Positions 34,375 to 43,023 of a stretch of 58,604 bases of DNA are shown here, piece after piece. The position numbers were made by a program, and so were the translations under genes. Origin of the DNA: CAZTHM01 sp041946825. Its GTDB lineage: Bacteria; Acidobacteriota; Terriglobia; UBA7540. The notes below the pieces were generated by a model that searched no databases, was not told the origin of the DNA, and saw only the letters and a list, made by a program, of their open reading frames with translations. The stretch's first letter is position 1; every line of letters starts with the position of its first letter. The DNA is taken from positions 1-58,604 of the forward strand of contig JBHGBD010000030.1 in the NCBI GenBank assembly GCA_041946825.1, given 5' to 3'.

Positions 34375-35028
34375 ATGGTAAAAGCCCTGTTTTGGGCCGC
34401 TGTTCTGTTGTGCATTCCGTGGAGTTTGCTGGCGCAGGATGTGCCCCAAGTGGAAGTCTTCACGGGTTACTCCTATCTGCGGGCGAGCGACTCGCATTCC
34501 CAGCCCGTCAATCAGAACGGCTGGGACCTATCGGTCGCGGCCAACTTCTCGCGGTCCTTTAGCCTCGTGGCGGATATCAGCAATCATTACGGGACCAAAG
34601 GGGGCGCTTTCAACCCCACGACCTTCGCTTTCAACCCGATCGGAACCGGGGGAAAAGGACTCTCATTCCTCTTCGGACCCCGCGCCTCGTACAGAGGGGT
34701 CTCCAACATGACACCGTTTGCCCAGATGCTCTTCGGCGGGATGCGGGCAAGCGAGCTTGCGTTTGGACCCAGCGAAGGAGGAACCGGCGGAGGCTTCGGT
34801 ATCGTATCGGATCCGCCATGCCCCGCCTTTTTCTGCATCGTGCCAGCGACCTCATTTGCCATGGCCCTCGGCGGCGGGTTGGATGTTAAGGCGACAGATC
34901 GCATCTGGATTCGCGTGTTCCAGGCGGACTACGTCAGGGCCGAAATCACCACCGGCTATGGCACCATCGCCACGCAAAACGATTTAAGGATTTCCGCCGG
35001 GATCGTGTTCCGCCTCGGCAAAAGATAG
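34375..35028 (+). CDS. Outer-membrane beta-barrel-like protein
   Basis: A 217-residue protein with a signal peptide (MVKALFWAAVLLCIPWSLLA) and alternating beta strands with aromatic ends (VEVFTGYSYLRA; LSFLFGPRASYRG; IWIRVFQADYVRAEI; RISAGIVFRLGKR). The C-terminal R-L-G-K-R after a strand fits small eight-stranded OmpA/OmpW-like barrels. GGAGG lies eight bases before ATG 34375. It is 110 bases after the large secreted protein, so they may be co-expressed at the cell surface. Confidence 0.75.
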   Translation: MVKALFWAAVLLCIPWSLLAQDVPQVEVFTGYSYLRASDSHSQPVNQNGWDLSVAANFSRSFSLVADISNHYGTKGGAFNPTTFAFNPIGTGGKGLSFLFGPRASYRGVSNMTPFAQMLFGGMRASELAFGPSEGGTGGGFGIVSDPPCPAFFCIVPATSFAMALGGGLDVKATDRIWIRVFQADYVRAEITTGYGTIATQNDLRISAGIVFRLGKR

Positions 35029-35031
35029 GAC

Positions 35032-35122
35032 GCGGTGGGTGTAAGACTTTGGGTGCTGGGTGCTAGGCTTTGGGTTCTAGGTGTTGCTTGCCACTTGCCA
35101 CTGACCACTTGCCTCTTGCCGT
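35032..35122 (+). repeat. Heptamer repeat array C (13 units)
   Basis: This intergenic tract between convergent genes is fully divisible into 7-base units, from GCGGTGG, GTGTAAG, ACTTTGG, GTGCTGG, GTGCTAG to TTGCCAC, TTGCCAC, TGACCAC, TTGCCTC, TTGCCGT. The first half is a GTGCTGG-like family, the second a TTGCCAC-like family. The last unit touches the stop region of the metallophosphoesterase gene. Confidence 0.85.
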
Positions 35123-35123
35123 T

Positions 35124-36257
35124 CTATCCGGCCTTATCGAGATGAATGACCGCGATTTCCGGCCGGTTGCCGGTACGCATGGTAGGTCCCCAGGTGCCGG
35201 CGCCGCTCGAAGTATAGATCGTGAAGCCGTTTTCGGAGTGCAGGCCGTTATAATACTTGCCATAAACTAGACGCGAAATAATCTGAATAGGAAAGAGCTG
35301 GCCTTTATGCGTGTGGCCGGCCAGATGCAGGCTGACACCCGCGGCTCGCGCCTGGCCGACGCGGGTGGGATTGTGGTAGAGGAGAATCGAGGGGGTTCTG
35401 GGATCGAAGGCCGGGAGTTGTCGAACCACCTCGCCGATATCTCTGGAAAAGGCGCGCTCGGGATAGGCAACGCCGATGAGTTGCAGCCCGTCGAGGATGA
35501 CCATTTCGTCGCTGAGAATTCGAGTGGGCGTAGTTCTTAGGGCGGCGTAGGCGCGGTCCACGCCCAGATAGGTTTCGTGGTTTCCGGTCACGAAGTAGAT
35601 CCCCTGCGAAGCGCGGAGGTCGTTGAGCGGGCGGACCAGTTCGGCGAGGCTGCCGTCGGCGCCGTCGAACAGGTCGCCGGTAATCACCACGAGATCGGGA
35701 TTCTGGGCGTTCGACATCTCGACGATGCGGCGCATGAAATCCGCGCCCAGAACGTGCCCGAGATGCACGTCGGAAATCTGCACGATCTTCCTGCCCTGCC
35801 AGGCGCTGGGGAGGTCTTTGATCTGCACTCGAATCTCTGTCGCCCGCGGGTGGTAGGCGTTCCAAACCCCATAGCCTGAGTACACGCAGGCGAGCGCGAC
35901 GGCGGCGCAGCCGAACCATACCGGACTCGGCGAATGCGTCACCAATCGAGTTGCTCCCCACGCCACCCACGCGCCGGCGAAAAAGACCATCAGCGTCAGC
36001 CCGATCCCCAGCCAAAGCGTCGCGGAGAAAAAGAGCGTGCCAAATACGCGATTCGCGCTATGGCGTCCGAAGACCTCAACCGCAATAAAGCTCGTGGGAA
36101 GGAGAAAGAAGATGGCGGCAAGGATAAGCCTGGCGCGGAGGCCGCTCACGCGGAAGAAATAAACGAACGAACCGTAGAGGAAGTAGTGGCTGAAGTAGAG
36201 GATCGAGAGCGCCACTACGATGAAGATAAACATGGCCACCGAAGGGCTCCGTGACAT
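35124..36257 (-). CDS. Membrane metallophosphoesterase (calcineurin-like)
   Basis: A 377-residue protein. The N-terminal 130 residues hold four hydrophobic segments. The C-terminal metallophosphoesterase domain has the full metal-site set: DVHLGH (Asp-x-His), GDLFDG, GNHETY, then a downstream His in YHNPT and GHTHKGQ. This is the YkuE/YaeI-like arrangement, in which the enzyme acts on lipid-linked or extracytoplasmic phosphoesters. The start could be 36257 or, with GGAG upstream, 36233. Confidence 0.9.
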   Translation of the reverse strand: MSRSPSVAMFIFIVVALSILYFSHYFLYGSFVYFFRVSGLRARLILAAIFFLLPTSFIAVEVFGRHSANRVFGTLFFSATLWLGIGLTLMVFFAGAWVAWGATRLVTHSPSPVWFGCAAVALACVYSGYGVWNAYHPRATEIRVQIKDLPSAWQGRKIVQISDVHLGHVLGADFMRRIVEMSNAQNPDLVVITGDLFDGADGSLAELVRPLNDLRASQGIYFVTGNHETYLGVDRAYAALRTTPTRILSDEMVILDGLQLIGVAYPERAFSRDIGEVVRQLPAFDPRTPSILLYHNPTRVGQARAAGVSLHLAGHTHKGQLFPIQIISRLVYGKYYNGLHSENGFTIYTSSGAGTWGPTMRTGNRPEIAVIHLDKAG

Positions 36258-36419
36258 AAGGTCGCTGCGTCAGCGTGCGACGCTCAAACCATTTTACACT
36301 GAGTCGAACTTGGGAGGGGGAGCGAACGCCCAGGATCAGGCTGGTGGTCATTCTCCAAGCTTTTCGATTTCCCGCGACCCTGGAGGAAAACAGCCTGCGG
36401 CACACCCGGCGGTTGGCGT

Positions 36420-36713
36420 TTATCGCGAATAGTGAAGCAACAACCACGTCAGGTAGATGATGATGACGACCACAACGCCCATCGCCACGGGGACAAAGCG
36501 GCGGACGAGGCCAATGAGCTTGGCGCTTTTGTCCTGGATGGCCTCGGCTCGGTCCTGGATTTTCGCCGCCTTTTCGTACTGCTTCTGCACCAGTTGGAAC
36601 TGCTCTTTCTGCAGTTCCAAGGCTTCCGCCTGGCGATCGAGCTGAAGTTTCTGCTGGTCGCGAACTTCTTCGAGTAACCGCGCGATGCGTTCAAGCTTGT
36701 CGGAATCGTTCAA
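36420..36713 (-). CDS. Small coiled-coil membrane protein
   Basis: A 97-residue protein starting at TTG 36713, chosen because TCGGAGGC lies six bases upstream on this strand. Residues 5-60 are a highly charged coiled coil (LERIARLLEEVRDQQKLQ), and residues 72-92 form one membrane segment (VAMGVVVVIIIYLTWLLLHY). It is probably a membrane-anchored scaffold or partner protein; no family is recognised. The 333-base divergent gap to the next gene has no gene; it holds TAACTC/GAGTTA (37005-37010, 37024-37029) as a possible operator. Confidence 0.65.
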   Translation of the reverse strand: MNDSDKLERIARLLEEVRDQQKLQLDRQAEALELQKEQFQLVQKQYEKAAKIQDRAEAIQDKSAKLIGLVRRFVPVAMGVVVVIIIYLTWLLLHYSR

Positions 36714-37046
36714 GGTTTGCCTCCGAGAAATGTTCCGAGAGGTTACCTCAAATTCGCCCGCCTGGCTAGCGCGATGCTCGCTATTCCTCTGCGGTCCTTC
36801 AGGAAAGTGCAAACCCTTCCCGATCAAGTCTCGTTGCTGGCTGCTTGAGCGCTCCCCCGACAGAGACTTCCGTACGGCGCACAAATCTGTCGGCGCCAGG
36901 CCGCCCCCTGCTTGGCAGCGGCCCACTTGTTCTCAAAGTCGGGGTTGCGTCATATTCCTCAGCTCGGTCCCAAGTAGTACCCTCTGACGTTTTCCTATGC
37001 CCATTAACTCGTTACGCGTCACTGAGTTAGTGGCTGGCCTGGACTT

Positions 37047-38777
37047 ATGCACCGAAGTACTCGCGTGGCCAGCAAGCTGCAAGATGCCGGTCCAGTAAGC
37101 CGGCGCGCCATGAGCCAGCAGAAGCTCGCAAAGCTCCGCAGGATCTCGCAAATCATCTTCTTCGGTCTGTTCTATCTGCACCTCTACCGCACAGAATTCC
37201 GCGGCACTTTTCGCGTCGCCGAGGGCGAAGTCCGGCTGCCGATGCCCTACCCCGCGATCTTTTTGCAGTCCGACCCGCTCGCCGCGCTCGTCAACGTACT
37301 CTCCACCGGCGCCCTCTACCAGGGGCTGCTCTGGAGCTTGACGCTACTGATTCCAACCCTCTTCCTTGGACGTTTCTTCTGCGGGTGGATCTGTCCCATG
37401 GGGACCTTGAATCATTTCTTCAGCAGTTGGAAATCGGAGCGCAAGCGCGGCCTGGAGCGCATCGAACGCAATCGCTACAAGCGCTGGCAGGCGCTGAAGT
37501 ATTACGTCCTCATCGCGGTGCTGGTCGCGGCAGTGCTGGGGAGCGGGATCGCAGGGCTGTTCGATCCGCTCTCCCTGCTCATCCGGTCGCTGACCCTTTC
37601 CGTTCTGCCAGGATTAAATCTCGCCCTAAACGCGCTGTTCAACGCGCTCTACGGGACACATGCAAGTGTCCTTCAGCTTCTGGGCGAAGGCCTGCGGATC
37701 CTGTCCAGCCACATCCTGATGAGTTTCAAGCAGCCCTATTTTCATCAGGGGTTTTTTATAGGTGTGATATTACTTGGGCTTCTTATACTCAATCTGCGCA
37801 TCACACGTTTCTGGTGCCGGGCGCTTTGCCCGCTGGGAGCGTTGCTCGGATTTCTCTCCCGATGGTCGCTCCTGGGCCTGGAAAAACACCCCGCCCAATG
37901 CGGAGACTGCAACCGCTGCCTGCTCAATTGCCAGGGCGGCGACGATCCCATTCCCGGCGCCAGGTGGCGCAAGGCCGAGTGTCATCTGTGTTTCAACTGC
38001 GTTGGCGACTGTCCGGAGAGCAGTATCAAATTCAAATTCTTTCCTGCCACGCCGACCACGATAGAGGCGCCTGACCTCAAGCGGCGCAGAGCTTTCGCGA
38101 GTATCGCGGCGGGCGCGGCGGCATTGCCGCTCTTCCGCAGCACCACCGGCCTGGCCGTCGAGCGCCACGAGCGGCTGATTCGTCCGCCCGGCGCGCTGGA
38201 CGAGAAGCATTTCCTCGACCGCTGCATTCGTTGTGGAGAGTGCATGAAAGTCTGCCCGAATAACTCCTTGCAGCCAACGCTGGCCGAGGCTGGAATCGAA
38301 GGCTTGTGGACGCCGGTGCTGGTTCCGCGCGTCGGCTACTGCGAACCGAGTTGCGTCCTGTGCAGCCAGGTCTGCCCAACGGGCGCCATCTGGGAAATCA
38401 CTTCCGCCGAAAAGGCGTGGGTGTCTTCTGCTTCGAACAAATCGGTTAAGCCCATTCACATTGGCACGGCGTTCTACGATCGTGGCCGCTGCCTCCCCTG
38501 GGCGTTGGCCACCGAATGCATCGTGTGCGAAGAATGGTGTCCGACTTCGCCCAAGGCGATCTACCTTCGTCCCGCCGAGGTATTTGACGCGCAGGGCAAC
38601 GCCAAGCAGGTCCGCCAGCCTTACGTCGACGCCGGTCGCTGCGTGGGTTGCGGCGCCTGCGAGTTCGCCTGCCCCGTGCAGGACCGCCCGGCGGTATACG
38701 TAACCAGCATCGGCGAGACGAGGTCGAAGACCAATCAGATCATGATGAGGGAACCGAGGAGGCGAGCGACGCCATGA
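37047..38777 (+). CDS. Membrane polyferredoxin (NapH-NapG/MauM-like fusion)
   Basis: A protein of about 576 residues. The N-terminal half has membrane segments and the NapH-type motifs CGWICPMG and CRALCPLGAL, followed by CGDCNRCLLNC and CHLCFNCVGDCP. The C-terminal half has several 4Fe-4S motifs: CIRCGECMKVCP, CVLCSQVCPTGA, CIVCEEWCP and CVGCGACEFACP. It could pass electrons from the quinone pool or cytoplasm across the membrane to exported partners. ATG 37047 and ATG 37110 are both possible starts. Its stop overlaps the next start (ATGA at 38774-38777). Confidence 0.88.
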   Translation: MHRSTRVASKLQDAGPVSRRAMSQQKLAKLRRISQIIFFGLFYLHLYRTEFRGTFRVAEGEVRLPMPYPAIFLQSDPLAALVNVLSTGALYQGLLWSLTLLIPTLFLGRFFCGWICPMGTLNHFFSSWKSERKRGLERIERNRYKRWQALKYYVLIAVLVAAVLGSGIAGLFDPLSLLIRSLTLSVLPGLNLALNALFNALYGTHASVLQLLGEGLRILSSHILMSFKQPYFHQGFFIGVILLGLLILNLRITRFWCRALCPLGALLGFLSRWSLLGLEKHPAQCGDCNRCLLNCQGGDDPIPGARWRKAECHLCFNCVGDCPESSIKFKFFPATPTTIEAPDLKRRRAFASIAAGAAALPLFRSTTGLAVERHERLIRPPGALDEKHFLDRCIRCGECMKVCPNNSLQPTLAEAGIEGLWTPVLVPRVGYCEPSCVLCSQVCPTGAIWEITSAEKAWVSSASNKSVKPIHIGTAFYDRGRCLPWALATECIVCEEWCPTSPKAIYLRPAEVFDAQGNAKQVRQPYVDAGRCVGCGACEFACPVQDRPAVYVTSIGETRSKTNQIMMREPRRRATP

Positions 38778-39319
38778 AGAGAACGGGACTCCGGACTCGG
38801 GACTCGGGGTGGGGGATTCGGGATATAAGATTTGGGATTATCTTGCTTGCTGCGTTAGTGGTCCTGAATCTTGCCTGCAGCTCCAAACCGACTCCCACAG
38901 CAAGCGAACCGTTCCCTTCCTCGGGAGACGCGACCGGCTGGGTAAAGACCGGCGAAGCGCGGACCTTTGCGGGGGAGAATCTTTGGGAATATATCGACGG
39001 TGATGCTGACCGCTACCTCCAATCGGGGATCGTGCGGACGCTGACCGCCGATTACAGGTTTCAAAACAAGATCGATGCGGTCGCCGATGTCCACATTTTC
39101 AAGGGCGCCGATGGCCCGAAGGCGCTCATGGCCGCGGAGTCTGCGGAAGGATCGCGTCCCGCCAGCGTGGGGGACGAGGCGCGCTTATTCGCGTCGAGCC
39201 TGGTGTTTCGCAAAGGCCCGTGGCTGGTACGCGTAACGGCCTATGAAGAGGCTCCGGAAATCGCCAAGGGACTGGTAGCGCTCGGCCAGGCGATCGAGAA
39301 GAAGCTGGAAAAACCGTAG
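38774..39319 (+). CDS. DUF6599-like exported protein
   Basis: A 181-residue protein whose ATG overlaps the previous stop (ATGA), so it is translationally coupled to the polyferredoxin. A signal peptide or lipoprotein-like leader (IILLAALVVLNLACSS) is followed by a domain with GWVKTGEARTFAGENLWEYI and DGDADRYLQSG, which I recall as DUF6599. The n-region before the hydrophobic core is encoded by a heptamer repeat array. Function is unknown; coupling places it with the redox cluster. Confidence 0.72.
   Translation: MKRTGLRTRDSGWGIRDIRFGIILLAALVVLNLACSSKPTPTASEPFPSSGDATGWVKTGEARTFAGENLWEYIDGDADRYLQSGIVRTLTADYRFQNKIDAVADVHIFKGADGPKALMAAESAEGSRPASVGDEARLFASSLVFRKGPWLVRVTAYEEAPEIAKGLVALGQAIEKKLEKP
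38781..38836 (+). repeat. Heptamer repeat array D inside a coding sequence
   Basis: Eight 7-base units in register: GAACGGG, ACTCCGG, ACTCGGG, ACTCGGG, GTGGGGG, ATTCGGG, ATATAAG, ATTTGGG. They encode the basic n-region of the DUF6599-like protein's signal peptide, starting seven bases after its ATG. Confidence 0.85.
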
Positions 39320-39399
39320 GTGGTAGGTAGCAGGCGGTAGATGGGGAGAAAGAACGGTGTATGGCCTCCCGTTCACTGTTCACTGTCCACTGGTTACTT
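39316..39399 (+). repeat. Heptamer repeat array E (12 units)
   Basis: The tract divides into GTAGGTG, GTAGGTA, GCAGGCG, GTAGATG, GGGAGAA, AGAACGG, TGTATGG, CCTCCCG, TTCACTG, TTCACTG, TCCACTG, GTTACTT. It begins at the stop codon of the DUF6599-like gene and ends just before the ribosome binding site of the next gene (GAGGAGG). Confidence 0.85.
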
Positions 39400-39419
39400 C
39401 TTCGAGGAGGTAATTCGCC

Positions 39420-40652
39420 ATGTTGAAAAGAAGCGGACTTCGCCGTCGTGAATTCCTCGTTACCACAGCGGGCGTGATGGCGGGCGCTGTCAGTTCGGCG
39501 TGCCGCGCCGCGACGCCGGGGGAGATTGAAGAAGCCGCGGCAAAAGTCGGACCATTGCCACGACGAAAACTGGGCGGCAAGGGGCGGGAGATCACGGTGC
39601 TGGCCGGCGCAGGAACCTGGAACGCCGACGCGGTGGAGGCCGGCATCCGCTGCGGGATCAACTTCTGGCACAAAGCGGACGAGTGGGACCGCGGCAACGT
39701 CCCCACGGCCATCCTCAAGAATCGCGATGCGCATTATTGCCAGGTGTGTGTCGACCGCGCCCACGGGAATCACGAGCGAGGCAGGATCGACGAGGAAGCT
39801 CACTACCAGTTTGTGAAGAAAAGTGTCCAGCAAACCGGACTTCGCTACTTTGACGACATGCAATTCCACTTTGGTTTTCACAACGCGGCGGAAGTGAAGA
39901 ACGAACGCGGATTTGTGCGCGCCTTCGAGCGGCTGAAGAAGGAAGGCCTGGTCCGCCATCTCTGCCTTTCCCAGCACCATTACGGTAGCAACTGGCGCGT
40001 TGAAAACGGCCAGAACGGGGCGGAAATTCTAACCGCGGTCATCGCCGACGGCATCTTCGAGCACGCGCAGTTCATGTACTCCTACGGCGAGACTCCCGCC
40101 ATGGAGCAGTGGGTCAGCCTGGCGCGCCGCAATGGTTTCGGGACCATCGCCATGAAAACCACACGGGGCGCGAGCCGCATGCGCCAGGATCGCGAATTCA
40201 TGAAGGACTTCCCCGCCGGCACCACACCCCACCATGCCCTGGCCCGCTGGCTGACCACGCGCACCGCGCTCGATTCCGCCATCATTGAAATCAACAGCCT
40301 GGAACAATTCGTGGACACGTATTCCGGCGCCGGGCACCATACGCGCGCTGCCGACGACCGCGCCCTCGAGCAAATGACGGAATACGCCAACCGCGAAGTC
40401 TGCCGGCTCTGCAATGAATGCGCAAGCCACTGCGGCGAGCGGATTCCTATCGCCGACATCCTGCGCTACGAGCGTTACGCGCAGGATTACGGGGAAGGAT
40501 ATCGCGCGCGCCAGCTTTATGCCCAACTCGACCGGCAAGGTGACGCGTGCCTCGCCTGCGGAAATTGCCTGCCTCACTGCCCGCAGGAATTGCGGATCCC
40601 GGAAAAGCTCAGAGCCGCGCACCGGCTGTTACGGTTGAAGGAAGTTGGCTGA
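39420..40652 (+). CDS. Tat-exported aldo/keto reductase-ferredoxin fusion
   Basis: A 410-residue protein with a twin-arginine signal (LRRREFLVTTAGVMAGAVSS). The aldo/keto reductase-like barrel (about 50-320) is followed by a C-terminal ferredoxin-type region with CRLCNECASHC and CLACGNCLPHCP. This iron-sulfur AKR family is common in anaerobes and Acidobacteria, and its substrates are mostly unknown. GAGGAGG precedes the ATG by eight bases. Together with the polyferredoxin it suggests electron supply to an extracytoplasmic reductase. Confidence 0.87.
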   Translation: MLKRSGLRRREFLVTTAGVMAGAVSSACRAATPGEIEEAAAKVGPLPRRKLGGKGREITVLAGAGTWNADAVEAGIRCGINFWHKADEWDRGNVPTAILKNRDAHYCQVCVDRAHGNHERGRIDEEAHYQFVKKSVQQTGLRYFDDMQFHFGFHNAAEVKNERGFVRAFERLKKEGLVRHLCLSQHHYGSNWRVENGQNGAEILTAVIADGIFEHAQFMYSYGETPAMEQWVSLARRNGFGTIAMKTTRGASRMRQDREFMKDFPAGTTPHHALARWLTTRTALDSAIIEINSLEQFVDTYSGAGHHTRAADDRALEQMTEYANREVCRLCNECASHCGERIPIADILRYERYAQDYGEGYRARQLYAQLDRQGDACLACGNCLPHCPQELRIPEKLRAAHRLLRLKEVG

Positions 40653-40810
40653 GGCTGAGTTGTCCGAGGGCTTGATTTCAGTCTGAGATGCCGCCCGCAT
40701 GCGACCGCGAGCGGCGCACACTTCACCCTATCTCCAGTCCGCAATTCCACGATGCCCGCTCAAACTGGAAAGGGGGAACGAACGGCAGGGCGACAATTCG
40801 GTCTCGTGGG

Positions 40811-41014
40811 TTACGACTTGCCTGGACGCACGGCTGTGGCTCGCGGGCCCTTCTCGCCACGCTCCATATCAAACTCGACGTTCTCTCCTTCTTTCAGGCC
40901 GTCGAAGTTAAGCGATTGCAGGCTGCTGCGATGGAAAAACACCTCTTGTCCGTCAGCGGAGCGAATAAACCCAAAGCCGCGATCTCGAACTACGCGTTTA
41001 ATTGTTCCTTCCAT
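40811..41014 (-). CDS. Cold-shock domain protein (CspA family)
   Basis: A 67-residue protein with the single cold-shock OB-fold: RNP1-like GFGFIRS and RNP2-like VFFHRSSL. CSPs bind single-stranded RNA and DNA and melt structure. ATG 41014 follows GAGG on this strand and gives the standard length. It is a single-gene unit, followed on its upstream side by a 206-base gap without a gene. Confidence 0.93.
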   Translation of the reverse strand: MEGTIKRVVRDRGFGFIRSADGQEVFFHRSSLQSLNFDGLKEGENVEFDMERGEKGPRATAVRPGKS

Positions 41015-41220
41015 AGGAAACCTCAGTCTGCGTAAAAGGGAGTCCGTTCTTGGCAGGTCGCAAGGGGAAAACAATTGGCCGGCGAAGAAACCTCTCCTAC
41101 GCTAATGGGGCCAATCTACTCTCGTCGATATCGTTTGTCAAAGGGTCTGTCAACTAGAACGAAAATATTCGCACAAGCCAAGAATGGTTTTTGGTATCGA
41201 CAATTTGTCAACAAGCAGAG

Positions 41221-41580
41221 CTAAGATGCCGCCGCTTGCTCGAATGAATGCACGGCCGTCTCCAAGCTGTCGTACATTTCAAAGACCGTGCTAAGGCGAG
41301 TGATCTGCAGAAGATCGTGAATACGCTTCGTGAGGTTTAACAGTTTAAGGTCCCCGCCCTGGCGGCGCGTGGATGTGTAACTGGCCACCAGAGTCGAAAG
41401 CCCAACGCTGTCCAGGTACCCTACCTCCCCCAGGTTGAGAACGATGCGCGTGTGCCCACCCTCAACAAGGCGCTTGATGCGCTCGCGCAGAGCTTCCGTC
41501 TCCTCGCCGAGCGTTATCCGCCCGCGAAGGTCCAAAACCATCACACCGCTCACCAGCTTTTCCACCATGTACAGAGCCAT
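41221..41580 (-). CDS. STAS-domain anti-sigma factor antagonist
   Basis: A 119-residue STAS protein with the usual phosphorylation site (YLDSVGLSTL), preceded by the VLDLRGRITLGEE strand-turn. SpoIIAA/RsbV-like proteins bind anti-sigma kinases in partner switching. GGGGGAG lies nine bases before ATG 41580. The receiver-HATPase protein at 11215-12051 is a possible partner type, although far away. Confidence 0.9.
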   Translation of the reverse strand: MALYMVEKLVSGVMVLDLRGRITLGEETEALRERIKRLVEGGHTRIVLNLGEVGYLDSVGLSTLVASYTSTRRQGGDLKLLNLTKRIHDLLQITRLSTVFEMYDSLETAVHSFEQAAAS

Positions 41581-41765
41581 GGGAACACTCCCCCGGGCGA
41601 ACCGCCTCAACTCTACCACTCGGCCTGAATTGTGGTCGGAAACCTAAACGGACAACGCATCTTACCACGAGTCAGCGCAACTTGCGAGAAGTGGTTACGT
41701 GAGAGCTAGTAACCCAATGAGAATCGGCATGCGATGGCCCTTGATAGTGGCCCACTGATATCGGA

Positions 41766-41794
41766 TTGACACACGGCAGTCGAACCCCTATGCT
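41766..41794 (+). promoter_or_regulatory. Sigma70 promoter
   Basis: TTGACA (41766-41771), a 17-base spacer and TATGCT (41789-41794) form a near-consensus promoter. Transcription would begin near 41801, about 25 bases before the ATG of the DUF4440-like gene, with GACGGAGG between. Confidence 0.75.
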
Positions 41795-41824
41795 ACGCCA
41801 CAATTTCAGTTGACGGAGGCTTGA

Positions 41825-42304
41825 ATGGAGTTCCGCAGATGCAATTGTCTGCTCGTGTCGCTTGCCGTCGCTGCAGCCGCTACTGTGCTGCTTGGTCAGG
41901 CTCCAGGCAAGAAGAGCTCCGCCTCCCAGGGCTCCAACCTTTTTTCCCTGCTCGTGGAGCGCGAAAAGGCTGGATGGGAAGCGTTCAAGAACAAGGACAG
42001 GAAGGCCTTTTCGGCGATTGCGGCCGACGATTACACAGCCGTGCTGGCTGATGGCAAGGGGGAGCAGAATTTGCAGAGTACCCTTAATTCAATGAATGCG
42101 ATTTCGATCAATAGATATACCCTGAGCGATTTCAAACTCACCCCTCTTGGACCCAATGCTGCCCTGCTGCGATACAACGCGTCGGCAAACTACGGAATCG
42201 CTGGCGGCCAGGCCGTGGATGGAAAGTTGGCGGTGGGCGATTTGTGGGTCAAGCGTGGCGGGCAGTGGAAATCGCTGCGCTATCAGGAGACCGAGGTCAA
42301 GTAA
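41825..42304 (+). CDS. Secreted DUF4440/SnoaL-like protein
   Basis: A 159-residue protein with a signal peptide (LLVSLAVAAAATVLLGQA) and an NTF2-like cone-fold domain (about 40-155; EREKAGWEAFKNKDRKAFSA, then DDYTAVLADGKG, DLWVKRGGQWKSLRYQETEV). DUF4440 domains bind small ligands or occur as secreted accessory domains. CGGAGG precedes the ATG and a strong promoter lies at 41766. It is monocistronic and converges on the next gene. Confidence 0.85.
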   Translation: MEFRRCNCLLVSLAVAAAATVLLGQAPGKKSSASQGSNLFSLLVEREKAGWEAFKNKDRKAFSAIAADDYTAVLADGKGEQNLQSTLNSMNAISINRYTLSDFKLTPLGPNAALLRYNASANYGIAGGQAVDGKLAVGDLWVKRGGQWKSLRYQETEVK

Positions 42305-42379
42305 CGCGATTCGTGCCTCCCGCCGGCCGCGGTTCTTATTGAATGGTCCAGCTTGCACATCGCTACCGCCGGCCACCAG

Positions 42380-43015
42380 TCAGGTTTGATGTTCAGGGTG
42401 CGTGCAGCCCGGAAATTCCGGAAGGAAATCGCGGCCCTGATAGCCGAGGACGTCAATCAAGCCCATCTTGGAAGTGTAAAAAGCTCCGACCGTCGTATCT
42501 TTGACAAGCCGGTAAAACGCATAGGCCGGATGGCTCGCCGAAGCTTCGCGCTCGGGGAGGCTCGCCTCGAGCAACAGCTTCTCCTGCTCGCGGCTCGAGA
42601 GGTTTGAGAACGTCTGACGGTATTCCTCTTTACTCGACAGGTCAAGTTGCGCGAGTCCTTCCGCCCACTCCCTCTGCATCTCCGGCTCAAATTCTGCCGC
42701 GGAGAAGACCAGGAAATCGATGTACTCTGCCACGCGAGCTTCCTTCGCTCCGGGTTGATCATCGGTTGGAATGATGAGCTCGGTGAGCATCTCGATGGTT
42801 TTGAATTGCTCCGGCGAGAAGAATTTCACAGTGTATTTTCCGTCCGGCGCGGACGCAGCCGTCGCGGCGTGATGGTGTTGACTCGCCGCTCGGATCCCCT
42901 CGCCGGCCCGCGCCGACGGCAGCCACCCCGCGAGAAACTCTTGTCCCGCGGCTGTGGTCAGGAGCGTGCCGAGATATTTGAGCGCGGTTCGCCGCGAATT
43001 GAGCTCATCGGTCAT
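42380..43015 (-). CDS. Gluconate 2-dehydrogenase subunit 3-like protein
   Basis: A protein of about 211 residues with a Tat-like signal (NSRRTALKYLGTLLTTAAG). The conserved body FFSPEQFKTIEMLTELIIP, TDDQPGAKEARVAEYIDFLV is typical of subunit 3. This subunit partners a GMC-type flavoprotein and helps its export. ATG 43015 is preferred over TTG 43021. The large-subunit gene lies directly upstream, 92 bases away in the same direction, with heptamer array F between. Confidence 0.88.
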   Translation of the reverse strand: MTDELNSRRTALKYLGTLLTTAAGQEFLAGWLPSARAGEGIRAASQHHHAATAASAPDGKYTVKFFSPEQFKTIEMLTELIIPTDDQPGAKEARVAEYIDFLVFSAAEFEPEMQREWAEGLAQLDLSSKEEYRQTFSNLSSREQEKLLLEASLPEREASASHPAYAFYRLVKDTTVGAFYTSKMGLIDVLGYQGRDFLPEFPGCTHPEHQT

Positions 43016-43023
43016 AAGCAATC

